The notes beneath the pieces were generated by a model. That model was not told the origin of the DNA. It did no database searches and saw nothing but the letters and a program-made list of their open reading frames with translations. The translations under genes and the position numbers were made by a program. A DNA stretch of 64,000 nt from BJHQ01 sp964654285 (GTDB lineage Bacteria > Planctomycetota > UBA11346). This document shows, one piece after another, positions 10,101-17,850 of this stretch. The DNA lies in NCBI GenBank assembly GCA_964654285.1, contig CAZZJC010000015.1, positions 1-64,000 on the forward strand, written 5' to 3'. Every line of letters starts with the position of its first letter. Positions within the stretch are counted from its first letter, which is position 1.

Positions 10101-12201
10101 GCCGATCGTCGACCAGCTCCAGGAGGCCGTGCAGCAGCTCGTCGAGCGCAAGCAGGCCCTCGCCGCCGAGTCCGTCCGCCTGGCGGCCGAGCTGGCGACG
10201 GTGACGGGCGAACGCGACGCGGCGGTCGCCCGCGCCGCCGCCGCCGTCGACGAGAACAAGGAGACGAGCGAGAACGCGCGCGAGATCATCGGCGTGCTGA
10301 CCCAGAAGCGCGAGGCCCTGGAAAAGGCCGGGGCCGAGCTGCGCGCCCGCCTGGACGAGACCCAGGCGAAACTGTCCGCCACCGCCGCGCGCGCGGGGAC
10401 CGCCGAGACCGCGAACCGCCAGCTTGCCGAAGCGCTCGCCGCCGTGGCCGCGACCCAGACCCCGGATGGCACCGCCAACCTGCCCGCCATCGACGATGCG
10501 CGCGTCGACCTCGAACTCGCGCTGTCGCAGCTGCCCGCCGAGGGCGAGACCGGGGTGCAGGTGGCCGCCGATCTCGGCCTCCAGCTCGCCGAATCGGGCA
10601 AGCGCCTCGCCGAGGCCCTGGTCGCCAGGCACCAGGCCGAGACCCAGGCGATCAGCCGCACCCGGGAAGGCCAGCGTTCGCTCATCGGCGAGGTGGATCG
10701 CCTCACCAACGAGCTCGCCGGCGCCCGGACCGAGCTCGAGGACAGCCAGGCCGCCGCCCGCCGGCACCAGGCCGAGGTCGTGGCGATCCGCCAGGAGATG
10801 GCCGACCAGGCCGGCGCGCTCGCCGCCAAGGTGCAGGAGATCACCGCCAACCGCAGCGAACTCCTGGCCCTGCGCGCCGAGCTCTCGGTGACCAGCGACC
10901 GGGTGCGCGACCAGGAACGCCGCCTGGCCGAGTTGCGGACCCAGGCCGCCCAATCCGCGCGCCAGCTCGATGAGCAGCGCCAGGAGACCGCCGCCACCCT
11001 GGCGCGCGCCGAGGCAGCGGAGCAGAACCAGCTCGAGATCGCGCAGGCCCTGCGCTCGCTGATCAGCAGCGCATCGCTGGCCGGCAACGATCCCGACGAC
11101 CTCGTCACCCGCGCCGCCGCCAAACTGGAGATGGCCAAGGCCACCGGCGGCGAGCACCTCACCGGCGCGGGCAAGGCCTTCGTCGAGGCGGTGCGCGACC
11201 GCGTCGGTTCGCTCGCGCGCGAGCTCGCCGACGTGCACGCCCAGCTCGCCGGCGCCAAGGCCGACGAGGAGCGCACCAGCAAGGATCTGGCGCAGTTGCG
11301 CGCGGCGGTGGTCGACCGCGAGCATCAGCTCGCGCAGCTCCAGGCCGGACTCGACCAGGCCCAGGCCCAGGCCCGCGAGCAGCAGGCCCTGGTCGAAAGC
11401 GAACGCGCACGCGCCGCCAAGCGCGATCTGGAGCTGCGCCAGCTCCAGGACCAGCTCCGCTCCGCCCAGGCCGATCTCGACGAAGGCCGCGCCCGGGGCG
11501 AGACCACCAGCGGACACCTCGGCGAGGAGGTCGCCCGCCTGCGCGAGGACTTCGCCCGGGCCGAGGCCGAGGCGCTGCGTCTGCGCTCGGAAAGCCACGA
11601 CCTCGCCGCCCGCCTCGAGGCGAGCGACGCCCGCGCCAAGCGTACCCGCGAGGAGCTGACCCGCAGCCTGGAGCAGCGCGACAAGGTGATCCAGGACAAG
11701 GACCGCCAGCTCGACGCCCTGGCCGACCTCAATGCGGATGCCGCCGGCCTGAAGGCCGAGGTGACCGCGCTGGGCGAGAAGCTGCGCGCCGCCAACGAGC
11801 GCCTGGCCCAGTTCGAATCCCTGACCGGCCAGGCCGCCGGCCAGGAGGGCCGCAGCGTCGACCTGGTCAAGGAATTGCGCCGGACCCAGGCCGAACGCGA
11901 TGCGCTGCGCGAGGCGCGCAGCCGGATCGAGGCGGAGCTGACCGACGCGCGTTCGGCCGCCGACGAGGCGACCGCGGTCGCCGACCGGGTACGGCGCGAG
12001 CTGACCACCTTCCAGGAGGAGGTCGCCCGGACGCTGGCCAGCATGCGCCGCGACAAGCAGGCGGTGGAGAGCGACAAGGTCCGCCTCGATGTCGAGAACA
12101 AGGGGCTGAAGGCCAAGCTGCGCCGCTACACCGAAGGGTCGGCGTCATCGACCAGGTCGCGTTCCGGCCTGCCCGGATCGGATACCAATCCGGGTCGCTG
12201 A
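7132..12201 (+). CDS. giant modular coiled-coil protein (1689 aa)
   Basis: A very long Ala/Glu/Gln/Arg-rich protein dominated by heptad repeats, with no signal peptide, membrane segment or nucleotide-binding motif that I can see, so it is not an SMC ATPase. The first about 60 residues (KVISEKKLIEWIDSLLAQQL) look globular. The coiled coil is interrupted by short non-heptad blocks; at least three (near residues 580, 753 and 959) are homologous, with the pattern (A/S)xVxAAAxxDxxL, a variable linker, then EAVxxLAxRKxxL. The end is Ser/Arg-rich. A clear Shine-Dalgarno supports the start. It probably acts as an elongated spacer or scaffold; cytoskeletal or chromosome-organising roles are speculative. 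Confidence 0.75.
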   Translation: MTGPNEKLPDIVQGLGGLGETTTAADLVRQRGQNRKLKVISEKKLIEWIDSLLAQQLAGREDTFSDLEKKEMLAKTQEELARRIQRQKEAENENERLKREKEEALQALSNTQGSATDFETAINALRAKLDESERINSDLQQDNYELQDQLQEKIQLLSSTIAEKDRLHGTVRSQITRSSGLVEGVIGLDAAYYGSQHAEASPVAEDAGTEEAFYHDFEVAAAVIQTLAADLERLRGIVAEQAKKKADEGPQLLAADLALLEQLKSGSLHAVDVAQPVEGLVEALAGARDEAIALDTAVAAATGAAQPQAPSALVEGENPAESLAGATAVARELAAAMARDRKRIAVLAQMRDDADEARNAAEAECEQIRTAYEKLLSAVARRGSEAVSVPQAVTDAAAPAEARSEAAVAVVGQLADLGGRQERAAVLSQPLSAINRVLVSTGGLPAVQPAELDDEKSIAEGLATAIANLDQLLAEQRREIEAARTCDRALAEQVRELALARAKETAGAAGSSQLAASVERLDQVIASRDAGPEVMVAATQGVVSALAAQAAAAQAAARNETELARGEVTRSHQAQDRIAATVVAAARGDAVLAEHVAEIAMSVDAGEKPDPESIREAVVKLAERKRSLDAELAELRGQIRQTVEAKSAAEANQARLTTEIAELRALSQQTAEAKSSAEGDRTQLGQELAQANKLLDEIRQRAEQERQRADEARQHAEEADRALVRLNAELAAAKTEAEAKAQAERERTQALAATVTAAASNDPVLSAAFAPSPLSASKPATDRFTKARAADAPAPDLTPLPIHEAVARLAARKQVLAEESTRLAGERDALRLEAEQAKAQLATALAQLRQAQEADIRHTGEARALTAELEAAKARVEEAVRQGEAYRLELEAKAARISETAVLRAGLKAENAKLQSQIAEVQRESERLGAELAAATAATAAAQARAQVHLQQVKTLSASVVAAAQGDEALADSAADLALVAEQADGTTDVPIVDQLQEAVQQLVERKQALAAESVRLAAELATVTGERDAAVARAAAAVDENKETSENAREIIGVLTQKREALEKAGAELRARLDETQAKLSATAARAGTAETANRQLAEALAAVAATQTPDGTANLPAIDDARVDLELALSQLPAEGETGVQVAADLGLQLAESGKRLAEALVARHQAETQAISRTREGQRSLIGEVDRLTNELAGARTELEDSQAAARRHQAEVVAIRQEMADQAGALAAKVQEITANRSELLALRAELSVTSDRVRDQERRLAELRTQAAQSARQLDEQRQETAATLARAEAAEQNQLEIAQALRSLISSASLAGNDPDDLVTRAAAKLEMAKATGGEHLTGAGKAFVEAVRDRVGSLARELADVHAQLAGAKADEERTSKDLAQLRAAVVDREHQLAQLQAGLDQAQAQAREQQALVESERARAAKRDLELRQLQDQLRSAQADLDEGRARGETTSGHLGEEVARLREDFARAEAEALRLRSESHDLAARLEASDARAKRTREELTRSLEQRDKVIQDKDRQLDALADLNADAAGLKAEVTALGEKLRAANERLAQFESLTGQAAGQEGRSVDLVKELRRTQAERDALREARSRIEAELTDARSAADEATAVADRVRRELTTFQEEVARTLASMRRDKQAVESDKVRLDVENKGLKAKLRRYTEGSASSTRSRSGLPGSDTNPGR

Positions 12202-12285
12202 ACCAGCCACCGGTCGGCGCCGATCCGCAGGTGCTGGTCGGGGGCCGGACTGGAAAAAACGGCGGTGCGCCCACCATCCACCGCG

Positions 12286-13425
12286 ATGCAGCGCCCGTTC
12301 CTCGTCCGGCATGCGATGTGGGCCGTGCTCGGGATCGGGGTGCTGGTGTTCGTCCTCGGCGGCGTGGCCTTCGCCCTGTCGCTCAGGCCCTGCCGGCTGG
12401 CCTTCAATCCCGGTGACCTGCTCTCCTACAGCCTGACCACCACCACGGCGGAGATCCTGCCGGGCGGCGGCAACGGCCCGGAACGCCAGGAGGAACGCCG
12501 CCTCGATCTGGTCTGCGTCGGCGGCGACAACGAGGTGGCGCTCGTCCTGCCGCGCGCCGATGGCCGCGCGGACGAGATCGTCCTGATCGGGTTCTCGCCC
12601 GAGGGCCAGGCGCTGCTGCTTGATGCCGATGGCCGACCCCAGGCTGCGGGCCGGGCGGTCGGATTCTTCGATTTCAACCTCCTGCCGCTGCCGTCCGGCA
12701 TCGATGACGAATGGGAGGTTCCGCTGACCTACGCCACCCTGCCACCCGGCAAGCGCAATCTGGCCGGGAAGGTCAAGCGCATCCGTCGCGGATCGGCGCC
12801 GGAATTCCAGCTGCGCCTGCCCTCCAGCATCGAATGGGTCCAGGACGGCCGCTATCTGCAGGTGCGCGATCTCGTCTGCACCTACCGCTTCGACACCATC
12901 CGCGGGCTGGTCGAGCGGGCCGAGATCAAGCTCACCGCCGGGGTCGAGCAGACCCAGGCGCGGCGCTACCGGGTCACGGTCAACCTCGCCCTCGTGCGCA
13001 AGGGTTCCAGCGGGGACGATCCTGCCCACCTGCGCCAGCTCGCGGTGGCCGCGATGCGGACGACCTCGGCCTTGAGCCAGGGCCAGGGGGATCTCGGTTC
13101 CCTGCGCGAACGCCTGGGCACCACGGTCGCGCGCAGCGGCGACACCCCGTTGCGCGCCGCCGCCCTCGACGTGCTGCGCCGCTCCGAGCATCCGCCGGCC
13201 GCGCACTGGCGCGTTAGCGTGGCCGCCGTGGAACCCGCCCGGCGCCCGGCTGCTGAAGGCACGGTGCGCCGCCTCGCCGCCGCCGGCCTGCCCGCCCGGC
13301 TGGTCGCGCGCCAGGGGCGGCTGGCGATCGAACTGGGGCCATATGCGGAACAGGATCCGACGATCATTGCATCTGTGGAAAAACTCTGTCCCGGCGCCAA
13401 ACCCCGCTGGATCCAAGGCGATTAA
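12286..13425 (+). CDS. membrane-anchored protein with C-terminal SPOR-like domain
   Basis: A 379-residue protein with an N-terminal signal anchor (about 8-32, MWAVLGIGVLVFVLGGVAF), a soluble extracytoplasmic region of no known family, and a C-terminal about 70 residues (AHWRVSVAAVEP ... ARLVARQGRLAIELGPY) resembling a SPOR domain. SPOR domains bind glycan strands stripped of stem peptides, often at division sites; assignment here rests on pattern only. ATG 12286 is preferred over an in-frame GTG at 12265. It lies 84 bp after the coiled-coil gene and is followed by the next gene after one base. Confidence 0.6.
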   Translation: MQRPFLVRHAMWAVLGIGVLVFVLGGVAFALSLRPCRLAFNPGDLLSYSLTTTTAEILPGGGNGPERQEERRLDLVCVGGDNEVALVLPRADGRADEIVLIGFSPEGQALLLDADGRPQAAGRAVGFFDFNLLPLPSGIDDEWEVPLTYATLPPGKRNLAGKVKRIRRGSAPEFQLRLPSSIEWVQDGRYLQVRDLVCTYRFDTIRGLVERAEIKLTAGVEQTQARRYRVTVNLALVRKGSSGDDPAHLRQLAVAAMRTTSALSQGQGDLGSLRERLGTTVARSGDTPLRAAALDVLRRSEHPPAAHWRVSVAAVEPARRPAAEGTVRRLAAAGLPARLVARQGRLAIELGPYAEQDPTIIASVEKLCPGAKPRWIQGD

Positions 13426-13426
13426 C

Positions 13427-14545
13427 ATGCCTGGACGTGCGCGCATCCCAGGCTTGTGCCTGCTGCTCGCCGCCAGCGCGACGGCGGGCGAACCGCCGAT
13501 CAACTGGGAGCTCATCGACCGGCCGCGCGCCATCCCGGTCGGCGACGCCACCATCCGCACCCGCTGGTGGTCGCTCTTCGAGGCCCGGATCGACTGGCCG
13601 GCACGCACGGTGTCCTACCTGCAGCGCCGCACCGGCGATCTCGGTCCGACCCTGTTGTCGGCGCGGCTGGTCTATCGCGACGCCGCGTGGACCCGGCGCG
13701 ATTCCGACAGCGTGCCAAAGAATCTCTGGGCCGCGACCGACCGATCGGTGCGCCTGGCGGTGCTGCGCGAGATCCGCTGGAACCGCAATCCCGCCTTCAC
13801 CCCGCTGCTGCAGCAGCTGCTCAGCACCGAGTCCGATCCCGAGATCGCCGCCGCCGCCCTCACCACGGCGTGGCTGCTCGATCCCGCCGCCGCGGTGCAG
13901 CAGGCGGTGCGGCTGGCCGATCCGCGCCGGGGTGACCACCTGCCAGCCGCCGAGAGCCCGAGCCCCGGAGCGCGCCAGGCGGCCCTCGACCTGCTGGTCG
14001 GGGTCGGCGGGGTCGATGATCCCGGCGCCCGCCAGGCGCTCGACTGGGCCCTGCTCGCCGCGAGCGGGCCGGAACGCCTGCACGCCGTGACCATGGTCCC
14101 CGACGCCGGCGCCCAGGATCTGCTGCGCCGGGCGATCCTGCGTCTGGTCAAGGAATGGCGCGAGGGGACCCTGGACGACCACGGCAGTGCGGCGCTCGTC
14201 CTGGCGGCGGTCCGCATCGATGCAGGCAGCCGCAACCTCGATCGCGATCTGGTCGAAGCTTTCCTCGATCTCTGCCTGCGCGGCCCGCGTCCGCTCGCCG
14301 CCGCCGCCGCCCATGCGCTGACCGACAATCCGGGCTGGAGCGCCGGCGACCGCCTGCCGCTGCTCGCCTCCCGGGCCAGCCGGGCCGGCGAGGATCCGGT
14401 CGTGCGCCAGGTCCTGCTCAACCTGCTCGTCCGCCTGCAACCCAAGGCTGCCGCCGAAGCCGCCGGCAGCGGCGACCCCTGGGCCGGACTGGCCGAACAC
14501 CGCCGACGCCTCGCCGCCTGGGAATGGGGCCAATACGTGAAATAG
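13427..14545 (+). CDS. secreted HEAT-like repeat protein, unknown function
   Basis: A 372-residue product with a likely Sec signal peptide (about residues 1-21, ending SATAG), then helical repeats reminiscent of HEAT/ARM (RLAVLREIRWN, SDPEIAAAALTTAWLL, ARQAALDLLVG and similar). The start ATG lies one base after the previous stop, so the two are co-translated. HEAT-like arrays mediate protein binding in the periplasm; no enzymatic motif is visible. The specific family is not recognised. Confidence 0.6.
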   Translation: MPGRARIPGLCLLLAASATAGEPPINWELIDRPRAIPVGDATIRTRWWSLFEARIDWPARTVSYLQRRTGDLGPTLLSARLVYRDAAWTRRDSDSVPKNLWAATDRSVRLAVLREIRWNRNPAFTPLLQQLLSTESDPEIAAAALTTAWLLDPAAAVQQAVRLADPRRGDHLPAAESPSPGARQAALDLLVGVGGVDDPGARQALDWALLAASGPERLHAVTMVPDAGAQDLLRRAILRLVKEWREGTLDDHGSAALVLAAVRIDAGSRNLDRDLVEAFLDLCLRGPRPLAAAAAHALTDNPGWSAGDRLPLLASRASRAGEDPVVRQVLLNLLVRLQPKAAAEAAGSGDPWAGLAEHRRRLAAWEWGQYVK

Positions 14546-14606
14546 AACATCGCCATGCGCGCATCTGCCCATGGCGGAAAACGGATCCAGGTGCTAGATT
14601 CCCTCC

Positions 14607-14939
14607 GTGGTGATCGTTCGCCTCAATGAACAGCGGATCCTGGTGTCCCAGGCCGAAGCGGGCATGGAACTCGCCCGTCCGGTCGTGATGCCCGACAACG
14701 ACATGATCCTCTGCCCCAAGGGCACCGTCCTCGACGACAATCTGATCACCCGCATCTCCGGCTGCGGTGCCAAGCGCATCTTCGTGAAGGGCCATCCGCT
14801 CAAGGGCCACCGCACCGACATGGACTACCCCACCCAGGTGAAGAAGCTGGCGGAACGCTTCAGCCGGGTGCAGCACATCCCGTTCATGCGCGCCCTGCAA
14901 CTGTCGATCGAGCGCATCCTGTCGCGACACGGACCATGA
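14607..14939 (+). CDS. small protein resembling the N-terminal domain of HD-GYP/HDOD regulators
   Basis: A 110-residue protein. The segment AEAGMELARPVVMPDNDMIL followed by GTVLDDNLITRISGCGAKRIFV matches the short beta domain that commonly precedes HD-GYP or HDOD domains. Here it is a separate gene coupled by an ATGA overlap to an HDOD gene, suggesting a split two-part regulator. Start is GTG 14607 or the adjacent GTG 14610. Confidence 0.6.
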   Translation: MVIVRLNEQRILVSQAEAGMELARPVVMPDNDMILCPKGTVLDDNLITRISGCGAKRIFVKGHPLKGHRTDMDYPTQVKKLAERFSRVQHIPFMRALQLSIERILSRHGP

Positions 14940-15790
14940 TCCCGATCGCCTCGATCCGCTCCCACCTGACCACCTTCGGCGGGTTCACCCTGCCGCGCAC
15001 CCTGGCCCGGGTGACCCGGATCCTGGCCAGCGACCTGGCCTCGGTGACCTCGATCACCGAGGAGATCGCCGGCGACCCGATGCTGGTCGCGCGCGTCCTG
15101 GGCCAGGCCAACACCGCCGTGTCCGACCCGATCACCGCCCTGCCGTTGGCGGTCCAGTCCCTGGGCTGCGGAGCGGTCAGCGCCCTGGCCTCGAATTTCA
15201 CCCTCATCGAGAACGACCAGCGCAAACCCCTGGCCGGCTGCTGGTCGTGCGCGAACGCGACCGCGCACATGATGCAGACGATGGTCGAGTACCGGCAGAC
15301 CAAGCTGGTCCGCCGCCCGGACGAGGACACCCTGCGCGCGCTCGGCCTCCTGCATGACCTCGGCTCCGCGATCGGCGTCATCGAATGGACCTCCGACTAC
15401 GCCCGCGCCTGCCTGCGACTGAAGGCCGGCGAAGGCCCGCTGTCGCAGCTCCTCAAGGAAGAGCTCGGGGCAGACACCTGCGAGATCGGCGGTTTCCTCG
15501 CCCAGGCCTGGAACCTGCCGGCGCCGATCTCCACCGTGATGACGCACCACCAGCGCCCGATGGACGCCCCGGAGCACCTCGACCTCGTCTGCCTCGTCCA
15601 TGTCGCGCGCAACCTGGTCCGCGCCCTCGGGTTCAACGCTCCCGGCGACACCGTCCTCGATCCGATCGAGGAACGCGCGGTGCAGGTGATCGGCCTCGGG
15701 CCGATCGACCTCGAACGCATCCTGCGCCGGTTCCTCGACAACCTGGACGAGCTGGAAGCCTACGAAGCGACCTTGCTGAAAAGCCTCTGA
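14936..15790 (+). CDS. HDOD-domain protein
   Basis: A 284-residue protein whose whole length fits the HDOD fold, a catalytically inactive relative of HD phosphohydrolases used in signalling. Visible landmarks are ITEEIAGDPMLVARVLGQAN (about 41-60), LGLLHDLGSAIGVIEW (about 139-154), EIGGFLAQAWNLPAPISTVM and the following HH pair. Its start overlaps the stop of the small upstream gene, and the two probably act together. HDOD proteins often relay stress, motility or cyclic-di-GMP signals; the partner is unknown. Confidence 0.82.
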   Translation: MIPIASIRSHLTTFGGFTLPRTLARVTRILASDLASVTSITEEIAGDPMLVARVLGQANTAVSDPITALPLAVQSLGCGAVSALASNFTLIENDQRKPLAGCWSCANATAHMMQTMVEYRQTKLVRRPDEDTLRALGLLHDLGSAIGVIEWTSDYARACLRLKAGEGPLSQLLKEELGADTCEIGGFLAQAWNLPAPISTVMTHHQRPMDAPEHLDLVCLVHVARNLVRALGFNAPGDTVLDPIEERAVQVIGLGPIDLERILRRFLDNLDELEAYEATLLKSL

Positions 15791-15853
15791 CGCATCGCCG
15801 ATCGGCCGGCCTTCCCGGCCGGTTCCGGCCGGGCGCCTTGTCACCCCAGCCCA

Positions 15854-15971
15854 GTAGCGCCGGCTTCAGCCGGCACGGACGGTGGGCTTCAGCCCACCGC
15901 ACCTGATGTGCGGGGAATTCCTATGCGGCCGGATGAATCCGGCCGTCCGAGCCGGCTGAATCCGGCGCTAC
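15854..15971. repeat. mosaic palindromic repeat element, copy 1
   Basis: Outer arms TAGCGCCGGCTTCAGCCGGC and GCCGGCTGAATCCGGCGCTA are near inverted repeats. Inside lie GTGGGCTTCAGCCCACC and GGCCGGATGAATCCGGCC, each a hairpin with a TTCA or TGAA loop. The layout resembles clustered REP/BIME elements. A related copy lies at 16887-16981. Confidence 0.8.
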
Positions 15972-16056
15972 GGGACAGCGGCTTTCCCTGCCGGTTCCGG
16001 CGGGCATGTTCCCCACCGATCACCTGCGCTGATCGCGCTGATGAAGCAGGACCGCC

Positions 16057-16890
16057 ATGCCCCACCCCGCCGAACGCTTCCGCGCCCCGTCCTCCATCCT
16101 GCATGGGACGCCGCTCAAGCAGCTGCTCGACCGGACCATGATCTCCCTGTTGGCGGAAGCGCTGACCGGGGCCGTGCCGGGGTTCGCCAGGGCCGCCTTC
16201 GTGCGCGCGGCGAACCAGGGGCTCGATGACCTGGAGCTCATGCCGCGGGCGCAGCATCTCGCCCAGGCCATGGCGGCCCACCTGGATCCGGAGCCGGCGG
16301 TGGCGGCGCGGCAGCTCCTCGCGAGCCTTGGACCGGAATTGACGGCAACCGAGGGCAATGGCTTGAAGCCGTTCTTCTACCTGCCGCATGTCGCCTTCAT
16401 CGGGCGGCATCTGATCGCCGACTGGGAGGCGGGGATGGCGGCGAACTACGCGATAACCCGGCGATTTTCGGCGGAGTTCTCGATCCGTCCGTACCTGGAA
16501 CGGGACCAGGATCGCACCCTCGCACGCCTGGTCGAGTGGGTCGACGACCCCAATCCGCATGTGCGCCGGCTGGTCAGCGAAGGCACCCGGCCGCGCCTGC
16601 CGTGGGCGGGTCGGCTGCCGGGGTTCATCCGCGATCCATCGCCGGTGCTGCCGCTCCTGGATCGCCTGGTCGATGATCCTGAACTGTACGTGCGCCGATC
16701 GGTGGCGAACCATGTCGGCGACATCGCCAAGGATCATCCGCAGCTCGCCTTCGCGATCTGCGCCCGCTGGCTGGACGCGCCGACGCCCGAGCGGGAAGCG
16801 GTCGTGCGCCATGCGATCCGGCATCCGGCGAAGAAAGGGGTGAAGACCGCGGTCGCCCTGCGCCGGCGGGCGGGTGGACGGTCGTCGTAG
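16057..16890 (+). CDS. DNA alkylation repair protein, AlkC/AlkD-like
   Basis: A 277-residue HEAT-like alpha-helical DNA glycosylase homologue. EFSIRPYLERDQDRTLARL, NPHVRRLVSEGTRPRLPWA and YVRRSVANHVGDIAKDHP match the AlkC branch, which removes alkylated purines such as 3-methyladenine. Full family length. It is flanked by two copies of the same mosaic palindromic repeat, and its TAG stop is the first codon-sized part of the second copy, so the repeat may have been captured as the end of the gene. Confidence 0.85.
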   Translation: MPHPAERFRAPSSILHGTPLKQLLDRTMISLLAEALTGAVPGFARAAFVRAANQGLDDLELMPRAQHLAQAMAAHLDPEPAVAARQLLASLGPELTATEGNGLKPFFYLPHVAFIGRHLIADWEAGMAANYAITRRFSAEFSIRPYLERDQDRTLARLVEWVDDPNPHVRRLVSEGTRPRLPWAGRLPGFIRDPSPVLPLLDRLVDDPELYVRRSVANHVGDIAKDHPQLAFAICARWLDAPTPEREAVVRHAIRHPAKKGVKTAVALRRRAGGRSS

Positions 16891-16981
16891 CGCCGGCTTC
16901 AGCCCACCACACCTGTGATGCAGAAATCGCTGTGCGGCCGGATGAATCCGGCCGTCCGTGCCAGCTAATGCCGGCGCTACC
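16887..16981. repeat. mosaic palindromic repeat element, copy 2
   Basis: Starts GTAGCGCCGGCTTCAGCC and ends GCCGGCGCTAC, and shares TGCGGCCGGATGAATCCGGC with copy 1. It is a shorter, rearranged version: the first hairpin is a hybrid of two of the motifs in copy 1. It overlaps the stop codon of the AlkC-like gene and ends 6 bp from the nth stop. Confidence 0.8.
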
Positions 16982-16987
16982 AGGTCA

Positions 16988-17662
16988 TCATGGGCGCGTC
17001 TGCAGGTTCCCGGACGGGCACCACTTCCGTACCGGGCACTCGCCGCACTTCGGTTTGCGCGCAACGCAGGTGTAGCGGCCGTGCAGGATCAGGTAGTGAT
17101 GCGCATGCAGGAGGTGGCGCTGCGGGGTGCGCGCCAGCAGGACGGTCTCGGTCTGCTCCGGCGTCGTGCTGCACGCGATGCCGAGGCGGTTGGCGACGCG
17201 GTGGACGTGGGTGTCGACGGCGATGGTCGGCTGGCCGAAGGCGATGTTGAGCACCACGTTCGCGGTCTTGCGGCCGACCCCGGGCAGGGCTTCGAGCGCG
17301 GCACGGTCGGAGGGCACCGTACCGCCGTGGCGCGCGATGAGCGTCTGGCAGGTGGCGATGACGTTCGCGGCCTTGGTGTTGAACAGGCCGATGGTGCGGA
17401 TGTAGGGCTTCAGTCCGGCGACGCCCAGCGCCAGCATCGCCTCGGGCGTGGGCGCGACGGCGAAGAGCCGCCTCGTCGCGGCGTTCACCGAGCGATCGGT
17501 CGCCTGGGCGGAAAGGATCACCGCGACAAGCAGCTGGAACGGCGAGGCGAACTCCAGTTCGCAGCGCGGATCGATGGCGAGCGCAAGGGCGTCGTAGATC
17601 GCCGCGAGCGCACGATCGGGGAGGGGGCCGTGATGCGCCGGCTTATCGGCCGGCGTCTTCAT
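16988..17662 (-). CDS. nth: endonuclease III (base-excision DNA glycosylase/AP lyase)
   Basis: A 224-residue protein that excises oxidised pyrimidines and cleaves the abasic site. The helix-hairpin-helix LPGVGRKTANVVLN contains the catalytic lysine; the catalytic aspartate is in VDTHVHRVANRL; the C-terminal iron-sulfur loop has the canonical Cys-x6-Cys-x2-Cys-x5-Cys spacing. Length is standard. It is convergent with the AlkC-like gene, so two base-repair genes face each other across the repeat. Confidence 0.96.
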   Translation of the reverse strand: MKTPADKPAHHGPLPDRALAAIYDALALAIDPRCELEFASPFQLLVAVILSAQATDRSVNAATRRLFAVAPTPEAMLALGVAGLKPYIRTIGLFNTKAANVIATCQTLIARHGGTVPSDRAALEALPGVGRKTANVVLNIAFGQPTIAVDTHVHRVANRLGIACSTTPEQTETVLLARTPQRHLLHAHHYLILHGRYTCVARKPKCGECPVRKWCPSGNLQTRP

Positions 17663-17742
17663 CGCTCCGCCGTTGGCACCGACCCTGCTGATTTCACCCT
17701 GAACATCGCATGACTCTGGTCTTCCGACTCAGATGGTTTTCG

Positions 17743-17846
17743 GAAAAATCGCACGTGCGCCCCAGATGCAAGGCGGGAGGAATGAGTTGGGCAGCGCCCA
17801 ATGACTGACGACCAACGCAGCAGATGGGGTGCACGTGCGATTTTTC
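17743..17846. mobile_element. 104-bp inverted-repeat element (MITE-like)
   Basis: Terminal arms GAAAAATCGCACGTGCnCCCCA (17743-17764) and their complement (17825-17846) match at 21 of 22 positions, around a core containing the hairpin TTGGGC-AGC-GCCCAA (17787-17801). It has no coding capacity and sits between the divergently placed nth start and the hisD stop. It ends four bases before the hisD stop codon. No clear target-site duplication can be read. Confidence 0.6.
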
Positions 17847-17850
17847 ATCG

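Noticed and set aside
7666..11598. 1310-codon open frame on the minus strand
   Set aside because: It is the antisense shadow of the giant coiled-coil gene: Gly/Leu/Arg-biased, no domains, and produced by high GC at third positions.
17663..17742. Promoter-coupled small gene upstream of nth
   Set aside because: No frame longer than about 20 codons with a ribosome site; only the inverted-repeat element stands out.
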